A DNA stretch of 64,000 nucleotides from Cupriavidus gilardii (GTDB taxonomy: Bacteria; Pseudomonadota; Gammaproteobacteria; Burkholderiales; Burkholderiaceae), in assembly GCF_008801915.1 (NCBI RefSeq), contig NZ_VZOV01000005.1, positions 205,777 through 269,776 of the forward strand, given 5' to 3'. Made by a program: the position numbers and the translations under genes. The notes beneath the pieces were generated by a model, which saw nothing but the letters and a program-made list of their open reading frames with translations, did no database searches and was not told the DNA's origin. How positions within the stretch are numbered: position 1 is the stretch's first letter; every line of letters begins with the position of its first letter. Shown here piece by piece: positions 17,957 through 26,063 of this stretch.

Positions 17957-19285
17957 ATGAGTTCCACGAATGCTGGATTCGAAGACGCGATCTACCGCAA
18001 GGTCAGCTGGCGCCTCGTTCCCTTTCTGCTGCTGTGCTATGTGGTCGCGTATCTGGATCGCGTCAATGTCGGCTTCGCCAAGCTGCAGATGCTCAACGAC
18101 CTGAAATTCAGCGAAACGGTCTATGGCCTGGGGGCCGGCGTCTTCTTCATCGGCTACTTCCTGTTCGAGGTGCCGAGCAACGTGATCCTGCACAAGGTCG
18201 GCGCGCGGGTCTGGATCGCGCGGATCATGATCACATGGGGCCTGATCTCGGCGGCGATGATGTTCGTCACCACGCCGACGATGTTCTACGTGCTGCGTTT
18301 CCTGCTGGGCGTGGCCGAGGCAGGCTTTTTCCCCGGCATCATCCTGTACCTGACCTACTGGTATCCCGCCGAACGGCGCGGGCGCACGACCACCTGGTTC
18401 ATGACCGCGGTGGCGCTGTCCGGCGTGATCGGCGGCCCGCTGTCGGGCTGGATCATGCAGACGTTCGACGGCCACAACGGCTGGGCCGGCTGGCAATGGA
18501 TGTTCCTGCTCGAAGGCATTCCATCGGTGCTGGTCGGACTGTGGGTGCTGGCCTTCCTCGACGATCGGATCAGCCATGCCAAGTGGCTGACCGCCGAGGA
18601 AAAGGCCGTGCTCGAGCGCAACATCGCCGCGGAAACGGCGCACAAGGAGGACATGCCGATCCGGCGCGTGCTGTCGAGCCCGCGCGTCTGGATGATGAGC
18701 GCGATCTACTTCAGCTTCGTGATGGGGCTGTACGGCATCAGCTTCTGGCTGCCGACGATCATCCGCCAGACCGGCGTCAAGGGCGCGCTGGACATCGGCC
18801 TGCTGACCGCCATTCCTTACGGTGTCGCCGTGCTCGGCATGGTGCTGGTGGCGCGCAGCGCGGACCGCACCGGCGAACGCCGCTGGCACATCGCCATTCC
18901 GGCGATTGCCGGTGCCATCGGACTGGTGCTGTCGGTGCTGTGGCACGACCGTACGGTGCTGGCGATGGTGGGCTTGACGCTGGCGACGATCGGCATCATG
19001 ACCACGCTGCCGCTGTTCTGGAGCCTGCCGACCGCTTTCCTGGCCGGCACCGGCGCGGCTGCCGGCATCGCGATGATCAATTCGCTGGGCAATCTGGCCG
19101 GCTTTATCAGCCCCTACGCGGTCGGCTGGCTGAAGGACCTGACGCAGAGCACCAATGCCGGCATGTATCTGCTGGCCGGCTGCCTGGTCGCCGGTGCGGT
19201 GCTGACGCTGCTGGTGCCCGCGCGCCTGGTGTCGCGGCAGCAGGGCGCGGCGCAATACGGGGGCGCGCTGGGGACGACGCGATAG
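17957..19285 (+). CDS. MFS transporter, anion:cation symporter (ACS) family
   Basis: This 442-aa inner-membrane protein has 12 predicted helices. The ACS signature YLDRVNVGFAKLQM follows TM1, and TM4-5 carry FLLGVAEAGFFPGIILYLTYWYP with the conserved ERRGRTT loop. ACS members import hexuronates, aldonates, tartrate, phthalate and similar anions by proton symport. Its place behind the SDR gene fits import of the acid handled by the dehydratase/SDR pathway. GGAG lies upstream of the ATG. Confidence 0.93.
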   Translation: MSSTNAGFEDAIYRKVSWRLVPFLLLCYVVAYLDRVNVGFAKLQMLNDLKFSETVYGLGAGVFFIGYFLFEVPSNVILHKVGARVWIARIMITWGLISAAMMFVTTPTMFYVLRFLLGVAEAGFFPGIILYLTYWYPAERRGRTTTWFMTAVALSGVIGGPLSGWIMQTFDGHNGWAGWQWMFLLEGIPSVLVGLWVLAFLDDRISHAKWLTAEEKAVLERNIAAETAHKEDMPIRRVLSSPRVWMMSAIYFSFVMGLYGISFWLPTIIRQTGVKGALDIGLLTAIPYGVAVLGMVLVARSADRTGERRWHIAIPAIAGAIGLVLSVLWHDRTVLAMVGLTLATIGIMTTLPLFWSLPTAFLAGTGAAAGIAMINSLGNLAGFISPYAVGWLKDLTQSTNAGMYLLAGCLVAGAVLTLLVPARLVSRQQGAAQYGGALGTTR

Positions 19286-19316
19286 GGGCGCAGGCGGTCC
19301 GTCCGCACGGGTCCGC

Positions 19317-19619
19317 TTAGTGCGCGAGCTTAGGACGGATCGTCAGTTCAACGCCCAGTACATCGAGCAAGGCCCGCAACGTCGAGAGTTTCGGATCGCT
19401 GTCGGCGCCCAGAATCTTGTAGAGCCCCGAGGTTGACAACCCGGCGGCCTGCGCCGTCTCGGCAATGTTGCCGCGCGAGCGTGCGACTGCGGCCAGTGCT
19501 TCGGCGAACAACTCAGGATGATCCGCATCCATCAGCGCGTCCGCGAGAAACGCGGCGCGCGCCTCGTCGGTGTCGAGATACCGCGCTGGGTCGAACGTAC
19601 GATATTCCAGATCCTTCAT
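19317..19619 (-). CDS. Antitoxin of a HigBA/RelBE-like pair (HI1420-type putative addiction module antidote)
   Basis: This 100-aa protein has a C-terminal Xre-type helix-turn-helix, SRGNIAETAQAAGLSTSGLYKILG, followed by SDPKLSTLRALLDVLGVELTI, which is the standard ending of this antidote family. Its ATG overlaps the toxin stop by 4 bases, so translation is coupled. It should neutralise the toxin and bind the upstream operator repeats to autorepress. Confidence 0.9.
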   Translation of the reverse strand: MKDLEYRTFDPARYLDTDEARAAFLADALMDADHPELFAEALAAVARSRGNIAETAQAAGLSTSGLYKILGADSDPKLSTLRALLDVLGVELTIRPKLAH

Positions 19620-19921
19620 GCTTGCGTCCTCTTGATTTCTGCCCACAGCGCTTGCGCCTTGCGTATGTCGAGGTGTTGCGTCGACTTGTCCCCACCACCA
19701 AGCAGCAGCACCACGCGGGGGCCTTCGCGGGCGAAGTAAACGCGGAAACCCGGTCCGTCGTCGATGCGAAGCTCTGAAACTCCACCTCCAACGGATTTGG
19801 CGTCGCCGAAGTTGCCGACGGACAGCCGCATCAGCCGTCGAGCGATCACAGCCTTGGTGGCCTCGTCGGGCAGTCCGCTCAGCCACCTTCGGAACGGCGG
19901 GTACTCGCGAATTTCTATCAT
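19616..19921 (-). CDS. RelE/ParE-superfamily toxin (HigB-like)
   Basis: This 101-aa toxin, in toxin-first order, starts MIEIREYPPFRRWLSGL. It contains the conserved RLSVGNFGDAKSVGGGVSELRID and FRVYFAREGPRVVLLLGGGDKSTQ segments of HI1419-type phage-derived Gp49-like toxins. Such toxins usually act on mRNA at the ribosome. An in-frame ATG 48 bases upstream exists, but the MIEI start matches family length. Direct repeats overlap its promoter. Confidence 0.9.
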   Translation of the reverse strand: MIEIREYPPFRRWLSGLPDEATKAVIARRLMRLSVGNFGDAKSVGGGVSELRIDDGPGFRVYFAREGPRVVLLLGGGDKSTQHLDIRKAQALWAEIKRTQA

Positions 19922-19947
19922 AGTGGAATATTGCACTGTAGTGGAAT
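19921..19947. promoter_or_regulatory. Candidate toxin-antitoxin operator repeats
   Basis: TAGTGGAAT occurs twice as direct repeats (19921-19929 and 19939-19947), 18 bases apart, at and just before the toxin start codon. The position fits binding of the antitoxin HTH for autoregulation. Confidence 0.5.
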
Positions 19948-20165
19948 GGCCGGAAGTGCTCAACAACACGGAGAGTTCTAGAGCACACTATTCGGCACTT
20001 CGGATCAAGGAGCGCTATACGCGCGGCCAAGACCTTCTCATGGACTCCAGCAGAGTCGCCATGAGAAAAATCGCATAATCGCGCGTGGGCTGAACCGTTT
20101 GATGGAACGGAAGAGAGAGATGGCCGCTGCCGCCCTTGCGGCACGCCAAAGTGACGATCGGTGGT

Positions 20166-21359
20166 CTACTTGCCGAGCCCGGAGCCCGCAGGTGTGCGTG
20201 CTTCGGACGCGCGGCCCGCGCCTGCGTGAATCCGTACGGCCGCCACCGCAAAGGCGAACGCCAGCACGACGAGCATGCTGCCCGCCCACGGCGCTTTCAG
20301 CAGTTCGCCTCGACCGACGATGACGCCGCCTGCCGCGGCGCCCACGGCCACGCCGGCATGCATTGCCGCGACATTGATACCGACGCGGATATCGGCGTTG
20401 CCGGGGGCCGTCTGCACCAGGAAGTTCTGCACGATGGGCGAGACCGACCAGCTGATCGCTCCCCACACGACCATCGCCGGCAGCAGCAGCCAGGGTGAAA
20501 CGGTGGCGGAGGGCAGCGCCGCCATGGCGATGCAGAACGCGGCGGGGCATGCAATCAAGGCGCGCGTACTGCCGAGGCGGTCCGAACACCAGCCCCCGAG
20601 CCAGGCACCGACGACGCCGGCCACGCCGAACAGCAGGTAGGCGGCCGTCAGTACCGAGGGGTCGCGGCTCAGGTTTGCCTGCAGGTAGGGCGTCAGATAG
20701 GCAAACAGCGTGAAATGCCCGCCGATCATCGCCACCGATACCAGTTGCGCGCTCAGTGCCTGCCGATCGGCGAGCTCGCGCCAATAGGCGCGCAGCGACG
20801 TGCTCCGCTCCATCGGCGATGGCGGCATGGCCATCCACAGCAGCGCGCCGGGCAGCAGCGATAGCGCCGCCAGCGTGGCGAACACCGCGCGCCAGCCTGC
20901 CCACTGATCGAGCAGCATGCCCGCCGGTACGCCGAGGACCAGCGATCCGCTGATGCCGACGAACACCATACCGATGGCACGGCCTTGCCGCTGAGGACCG
21001 GCGAGCGAGGTGGCGAGCATGACCGCCAACTGGATCACCAGCGCGCAGCTGCCCGCCATCAGCACGCGCGCGCCGAACAGGGCAGGGTAGTTGGGGCTCG
21101 CCGCGGCGATTGCATTGCTCGAGGCGAACACGGCCAGCGCGATCAACATCAGCGTCCTGCGATCGCCGCGTCCGAGCAGCGCCGACGAGACGAAGGCCAC
21201 GATGGCAAAGACGGCCGAGAAGATGGTGGTCAGTTGTCCCGCGGATGCCACGGAAACGCCGAGATCGCCGGCAATGGAAGGCAGGATGCCGATGCAGATG
21301 TTTTCGGCGATGCCCGCCAGGAATACCGTTGCCGTCAGCAGATAGACGCGCCTGTCCAA
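20166..21359 (-). CDS. MFS transporter, drug:H+ antiporter (arabinose-efflux/CmlA-like) type
   Basis: This 397-aa inner-membrane protein has about 12 helices. LTATVFLAGIAENICIGILPSIAGDLGVS, GRGDRRTLM (loop 2-3, motif A-like) and MLATSLAGPQRQGRAIGMVF identify the AraJ/CmlA-like efflux group. No ATG lies near the family N-terminus. A TTG at 21359 preceded at 5 bases by a perfect GGGAGG is the start, giving MDRRVYLLTATVFL. It is divergent from the LprI-like gene, and the four 13-base repeats lie between them. The exported substrate is unknown. Confidence 0.9.
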   Translation of the reverse strand: MDRRVYLLTATVFLAGIAENICIGILPSIAGDLGVSVASAGQLTTIFSAVFAIVAFVSSALLGRGDRRTLMLIALAVFASSNAIAAASPNYPALFGARVLMAGSCALVIQLAVMLATSLAGPQRQGRAIGMVFVGISGSLVLGVPAGMLLDQWAGWRAVFATLAALSLLPGALLWMAMPPSPMERSTSLRAYWRELADRQALSAQLVSVAMIGGHFTLFAYLTPYLQANLSRDPSVLTAAYLLFGVAGVVGAWLGGWCSDRLGSTRALIACPAAFCIAMAALPSATVSPWLLLPAMVVWGAISWSVSPIVQNFLVQTAPGNADIRVGINVAAMHAGVAVGAAAGGVIVGRGELLKAPWAGSMLVVLAFAFAVAAVRIHAGAGRASEARTPAGSGLGK

Positions 21360-21530
21360 GATCGCCTCCCGTCGTACGTGGGGCCACGGCTTGCATGCCG
21401 GGCCGGGTTCGGCGGGTTTCGAGGCAGTGCTTCGGTTATCCCTGAAGGCGCAACCATACGTCAGCCGCGGCGGCGGCGCAAGCGCACCGTCCCTTCGTCT
21501 GCGGCAATAATCTCGGCGAAGTGGCGACCG

Positions 21531-21582
21531 ATGGCGACCGTAAATGGCGCCCGTAAATCGCGACCGTAAATCGCGATCGTAT
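21531..21582. repeat. Four 13-base tandem repeats
   Basis: The units ATGGCGACCGTAA, ATGGCGCCCGTAA, ATCGCGACCGTAA and ATCGCGATCGTAT follow without gaps, and a partial unit (GTGGCGACCG) lies at 21521-21530. They sit between the divergent MFS efflux gene and the LprI-like gene, where a regulator could bind cooperatively. Confidence 0.8.
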
Positions 21583-21632
21583 CCGGCAGCCACCCCACAC
21601 ACCATCCCACACCGACTCGGAGGCCAATCGAG

Positions 21633-22028
21633 ATGATCGTCAAACATGCGGCCGCACTCGCGGTTCTCGCCGGCGCATGCCAGTTCGCCAATGCCGCGGA
21701 CTGCATGGAGCAGGCTGTCACCACCGTGCAGATGCAGAGCTGCGCCCAGGAAACCTTCGATGCGGCCAACGCCGAATATGCACAGCAGTACCGCAAGCTG
21801 ACGAAGGTGCTGAACGCCAGGGAGCGGCAGCAGTTGAACGCTTCGCAGAAGAGCTTTCTCGAATACCAGCGCCGCGCCTGCGAGCTGGAAACGGGGCGGA
21901 CGTCAGGCGGTTCGATCGCTGGCGTTGCCGTGCAGCTATGCCAGGCGCGCTTGACGCAGTGGCGCACCGCCGAGCTGAAGCGTCTGACGGATTGCCAGGA
22001 GGGTGACGTCAGCTGCCGCCGGCCCTGA
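21633..22028 (+). CDS. LprI/DUF1311-family secreted protein
   Basis: This 131-aa protein has a signal peptide (HAAALAVLAGACQFANA) and a mature Cys-rich helical domain. Cys residues in ADCMEQ, MQSCAQ, RACELE, QLCQARL, TDCQEG and SCRRP form the disulfide pattern of DUF1311 lysozyme-inhibitor-LprI-like proteins. It probably acts in the periplasm; lysozyme inhibition is known for a distant relative only. A GGAGG lies upstream. It is convergent with the subtilase gene, whose stop is 16 bases away. Confidence 0.87.
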   Translation: MIVKHAAALAVLAGACQFANAADCMEQAVTTVQMQSCAQETFDAANAEYAQQYRKLTKVLNARERQQLNASQKSFLEYQRRACELETGRTSGGSIAGVAVQLCQARLTQWRTAELKRLTDCQEGDVSCRRP

Positions 22029-22043
22029 TGCGGTCGCAGTCGA

Positions 22044-24455
22044 TCATCCCGCCATGAGCGGCGACCAGCCGCGCTCCGGCGTGTAGTCGCTGCGGCAGAC
22101 GCGGCCGTCGGGCAGCACGGCGAACACCATCACGGTGTCGCCCTGCGTGATGACGGTGGCCCCGCCGGCGGGGCTGACCGCGGTGTAAGGATCGATCGCC
22201 AGCAATGGCGTCCATTCGCCGCCCGGTACCAGCGGTCGGAAGGCGGCATGCAGCAGGCCGTCGGCGCTGACGGCAACCGTCACCAGCGTATCGTCGTGCA
22301 GCAGCGCGAGGCCCAGATGGCCTTCCGCGGCGAAGGCCGGGGCCGGACCGATTGGAATCAGCGTCTCGAACAGCAGCGGCTGCAGACCGAAGCCGCAGCC
22401 ATAGAGCAGCCCGTCGCTGCCGACGGCCACTACGGCGACGCCATCGAGCGTGCCGACGATGCCGGGTTTGACGCCAGGTTCCATCGGCACATCGCACTGC
22501 GCGGCCACCGATTCGCGCCAGAACGTCGTGGTACCGCCATCCGGAACGATGCCGGAAATCCAGCGCAGCGCGCCGCCGTCGTCGATGGCGACGACATCGA
22601 CGGTGCGCGGCTTGCGCGACAGCATCACGGGACCGGGGGTACGGCGGTAAGTGCTGAACGCATCGAGTTGCACCGCGTCGGAGAAGTCGTGATTGCCCAT
22701 GACGGTCGCGTCGTACTCCACCGCCACCAACTGGCCGCTCATCTGGATAGCCGCCACCGTCGTCAGCTCGTACAACGGATGGCAAGCGGCCACGTCGTAG
22801 CCGGGGGCGAGGCTGCCGAGTTCTGTCCGTTCCCTGGCGATATCGCCGGTATTGCCGAGCGTGTCCCAGTAGTAGTACCGCAAGGACCCGTCGACGCCGG
22901 TGATCAGGACCTCGAATACCGTACGCAGCAGCGGCGCGGTCTCGAGCGATACCAACAGAGCAGGCTGACAATCGGACAGGTCGAACGGCTTGCTGTCCGG
23001 CTGGGGCAGTTCGGGCCCTGGGCCGAACAAGCGCGACCAGATCCGCAGGCTGAGGCGGTCGTCGGCGCCAAGCCCCACCAGCAGCGCGCTGTCGCCGACG
23101 ATGGCCGCGGCGGCCGGCGCGGGAAGAATGCGCGGCCAGCCCATATGCACGGCGACCTTGCGCAGGTCCGGCATGCCGCCGATATTGCCCGGCGGGTCGG
23201 ACGCGGCCGGCGTGCAAAGGGAAGGGTTGCGAAGCAGATCGCGAATGGAGGTAGGGGAGAGGCACTGTCCATCCCTGGCGGCCTGCATGCCTTGAATCGC
23301 GCAAACCACGCCGGCGATCACCGCGGAGGCGGCGGACGTTCCGCCGAATTCGTGATAGGGATAGGGGGCATGATCGTACGGGGCACGCACGCCCGCGAAC
23401 GCGGCGAAGCAGTCCACGCGCGTGCCGAACGTGGAACCGCGTTGCCATGGCTGGTACACCCCTGCAACGGGTGGATCCTGCGTGGCCCCGCCGACCATGA
23501 TCGCCAGCGAATCGCGAAAGCCCGGATCTGCGGGATTGAAGTGGTTGCATTCGTGATGAATGTCCAGGTTCTCTCCCGTATTTCCCGCGGGCTCGATCAC
23601 CGTGATGCCGAAGAATCCCAGCAGCTGCAGTGTGGTCTGGACCTTCCTCGATAGTTCGACGGGGAGCCCGGGTTCGTTATCGCCGGCCCACGGCCGCGCG
23701 CTGCCCAGTTCGATCAGCACGACGCCGCCGGGCCGCACTGCATCGCCGGCGACCGCAATGGCGGTATCCAGCCGATGCTGTCCATCCTGCCGCATCGATG
23801 TCACGACATGCGCATGCGCCTGCGGTGCGATACCGACGATCCCGCCGCCGTTGTCGCCCGCGACCACGATGCCGAGAGCAGACGTGCCATGGTCGATGTC
23901 TTTCTGCGTGGGGGCACCAAAGACCGAGAACGGCGTGATCGGTACGATGGCCAGGTCGATATGCTGCAGATTCCAGCCATGCTCGACATCGGCAAGCGGG
24001 ATGCCGCGTCCCGCGCCACCGGGCACGCGCCACGCATAGCATGCGTCGATGCCGACCGGTGCCGCACGCAGCTGCTTCGAAGCCAGCGCATCCTCGTTGG
24101 TCCCGTAAGCGACGCGTGCAGCGGGATAGTTCTGTATCCGCGGCTCGGCCCATTCCACGAAGGGCAGCGCATACAGCAAACCCACCAGCGCCTCCAGCTG
24201 CGCCGCTTCGCATGGCACCTCGAACCAGGCGAACGGATCGGGCGGCTCGCCGCCCAGCATCCGCGCGGCATCGACCATATGGGCCAGCAAGCCAATCTGC
24301 TCGACGGGAAAGCCCGGATCGAGCCGCAGCCCGGGATAACTCGCGGCAAGCTCGTCCCACCACGGCTTGAGCTCGCCCAGATACTGGTCGGCGCCGCTCT
24401 CGTACGGCAGTACGAAGCCGTCGAACAGCTTCACGTCGACATAGGCCTCAGCCAT
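22044..24455 (-). CDS. Subtilisin-like (S8) serine peptidase with beta-propeller-like C-terminal domain, no signal peptide
   Basis: In this 803-aa protein residues about 1-110 show no protease motif and may be a pro-domain. The S8 catalytic domain spans about 135-410: Asp156 in LADVEHGW, His189 in DHGTSALGI, oxyanion Asn292 in PAGNTG and Ser374 in GGTSAASAVIAG. The C-terminal half (about 450-803) has repeated motifs such as DDRLSLRIW, GSLRYYYWD and DGLLHAAF, which suggests a beta-propeller or lectin-like fold. No signal peptide or membrane segment is visible. Start: the ATG with GGGAGA upstream, overlapping the preceding gene by 8 bases. It is the last gene of the five-gene operon. It may process the other products or itself, which is inference only. 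Confidence 0.88.
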   Translation of the reverse strand: MAEAYVDVKLFDGFVLPYESGADQYLGELKPWWDELAASYPGLRLDPGFPVEQIGLLAHMVDAARMLGGEPPDPFAWFEVPCEAAQLEALVGLLYALPFVEWAEPRIQNYPAARVAYGTNEDALASKQLRAAPVGIDACYAWRVPGGAGRGIPLADVEHGWNLQHIDLAIVPITPFSVFGAPTQKDIDHGTSALGIVVAGDNGGGIVGIAPQAHAHVVTSMRQDGQHRLDTAIAVAGDAVRPGGVVLIELGSARPWAGDNEPGLPVELSRKVQTTLQLLGFFGITVIEPAGNTGENLDIHHECNHFNPADPGFRDSLAIMVGGATQDPPVAGVYQPWQRGSTFGTRVDCFAAFAGVRAPYDHAPYPYHEFGGTSAASAVIAGVVCAIQGMQAARDGQCLSPTSIRDLLRNPSLCTPAASDPPGNIGGMPDLRKVAVHMGWPRILPAPAAAAIVGDSALLVGLGADDRLSLRIWSRLFGPGPELPQPDSKPFDLSDCQPALLVSLETAPLLRTVFEVLITGVDGSLRYYYWDTLGNTGDIARERTELGSLAPGYDVAACHPLYELTTVAAIQMSGQLVAVEYDATVMGNHDFSDAVQLDAFSTYRRTPGPVMLSRKPRTVDVVAIDDGGALRWISGIVPDGGTTTFWRESVAAQCDVPMEPGVKPGIVGTLDGVAVVAVGSDGLLYGCGFGLQPLLFETLIPIGPAPAFAAEGHLGLALLHDDTLVTVAVSADGLLHAAFRPLVPGGEWTPLLAIDPYTAVSPAGGATVITQGDTVMVFAVLPDGRVCRSDYTPERGWSPLMAG

Positions 24456-26010
24456 CGCCGTCTCCCGGGGGCACCTCATCCTCCGCCATCACGTCGAAGC
24501 GCAGATGCGAGACCGGCGGTCCGGCCAGCGGCATGCGGCTGCGCTCGACCCACAGCACCGGGCGGCCCTCGGTATCGCGCGCCAGGCGGGCACGGCGGCG
24601 CAGCGATGCGCCGCTGCTGGCAATCGCCTCGGCAGCGATCTCGTGGCCGCGCCCGAAGCCGGGCCTCGACGGTCCGCCGATCAGCCGCGATGCCGGACCC
24701 GCGCGCACGCGCGGCAGCACGCCGCCGAGATCGGCCACCAGTCCCTGTTGCCAGTCGCCATGGATGCCGTCCGGGCCGGTACGCCGATACGGATGCCAGT
24801 GCGCGGGCAGGGTCGTCATCGGCAGATAGCGGAACTGCCGCGTACCGGTGCGCGTGGTCTCGCGCGCGGCGGCCTCGCTCGTATCGTCGGCCAGCAGCAC
24901 GCGGCCATCGGCGCGCAGTTCGACCGCCCATGCCACGTTCGCGTCCTCGTCGATGCCGAGCGACACGTCGTCCAGCCACGGGCCCGCATGCGGCGCGACC
25001 GCGACCGGCCAGATCAGCAGCGCGCCGGCTTCCATGCCGGTGGTGCGAAACAGCGACCAAGCGTATTGCCCGTCCACCGGCGGCGGCGCCAGTGTCCAGA
25101 TATCGCCGAAGCTGTCGTGCACCACGGTCTCGCGCAGCGTCACCAGCATGCCGGACGAAGGCGGTCGTTTCCCGTTCGTCGCCGGCGGTGGCTCGGGCAC
25201 CGGGAACCAGAACCAGTCGTCGGCATGGGCCAGCGCCACATCGAGCAGCAGCGCGGTGCCCAGATGCGCGCGGTCCGGCGAGAAGGCGCCCAGGTCCACG
25301 GCCTGGTCTTCGATCTGCCACCAGCGCGGATGCGGCGCGCCCGGGTAGGATAGCCGGCTGACCAGCAGTTGCCGCGATGATGGCAGCGGCGCGGCCGCGC
25401 CGGCGTCCGCGCGCAGCACCGTTCCGCCCGCGTCGGCGGAGTACCAGTCCACGTCGCCGCCATCGTGATCGCGAATCTCCAGCGCGCGCGTCCCCGCGCT
25501 GAAGCGCGCATCGTGCGTCAGGCGGCGCGACGACCAGTTGTCGGCCGGTGGCGATGGCACCTCGTTCCACAACGCATGGCCGGCGAGCAGTCCCGCGGTG
25601 AAGATCGCGCGCCCGTCCAGTTCTTCCGACAGCGCTTCGTAGGGCGCGGGCAGCGGACCGAGGCGCAAGGTCTGCAGGCGCTGCGGCGGCAGCGCAGGCA
25701 AAAGCGGCGCGGCGGCACGCCCCAGGCGGATGCGCCGGCCGATGGTCCACCAGTCTCCGGGCTCGGCCTCGACCAGCGCTTCTGCCGGTATGCGCGCCGG
25801 ATCGAGATCGGGGCGGCGCGGCGCATAGCGCAACGGCTCATGCGTGACGCTGACCGCCACCGAGACCGGGCTCGACACGTCTTCGCCCTGCAGTTCGCCG
25901 AGCTGCCATTGCCGCGTCAGGAACCAGACGGGATCGGCAATGCGCGCTCGCAGGCCGCGATGGAAGTCGGTCGGCGGGCTCAGCGGTTCGAGGCGGAAAT
26001 GCAGGGACAT
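24448..26010 (-). CDS. Uncharacterised 520-aa protein of the DUF6603/subtilase operon
   Basis: I do not recognise a named domain. The N-terminus is distinctive: LHFRLEPLSPPTDFHRGLRA, then IADPVWFLTRQWQLGELQGED. The RQWQxGExQGED motif looks like a conserved family signature. The rest is rich in Trp, Pro and short beta-strand-like segments, with no signal peptide or membrane helix. The ATG at 26010 has only a weak ribosome binding site; an in-frame ATG at 26034 is possible. It starts 53 bases after the 1276-aa gene and overlaps the peptidase gene by 8 bases, so it is translationally coupled to it. Confidence 0.82.
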   Translation of the reverse strand: MSLHFRLEPLSPPTDFHRGLRARIADPVWFLTRQWQLGELQGEDVSSPVSVAVSVTHEPLRYAPRRPDLDPARIPAEALVEAEPGDWWTIGRRIRLGRAAAPLLPALPPQRLQTLRLGPLPAPYEALSEELDGRAIFTAGLLAGHALWNEVPSPPADNWSSRRLTHDARFSAGTRALEIRDHDGGDVDWYSADAGGTVLRADAGAAAPLPSSRQLLVSRLSYPGAPHPRWWQIEDQAVDLGAFSPDRAHLGTALLLDVALAHADDWFWFPVPEPPPATNGKRPPSSGMLVTLRETVVHDSFGDIWTLAPPPVDGQYAWSLFRTTGMEAGALLIWPVAVAPHAGPWLDDVSLGIDEDANVAWAVELRADGRVLLADDTSEAAARETTRTGTRQFRYLPMTTLPAHWHPYRRTGPDGIHGDWQQGLVADLGGVLPRVRAGPASRLIGGPSRPGFGRGHEIAAEAIASSGASLRRRARLARDTEGRPVLWVERSRMPLAGPPVSHLRFDVMAEDEVPPGDGDG

Positions 26011-26063
26011 GGCGGTCTCGATCGGTGGGGCCATCGGCGGGCGTCGCAGGCGGGTGGGCGGCC

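Noticed and set aside
17012..19255. Very long open frame on the minus strand (747 codons) antisense to the SDR and MFS genes
   Set aside because: The plus strand encodes two clear families with motifs. The antisense frame is rich in His, Gln and Arg, has no domain, and is a GC-bias artefact.
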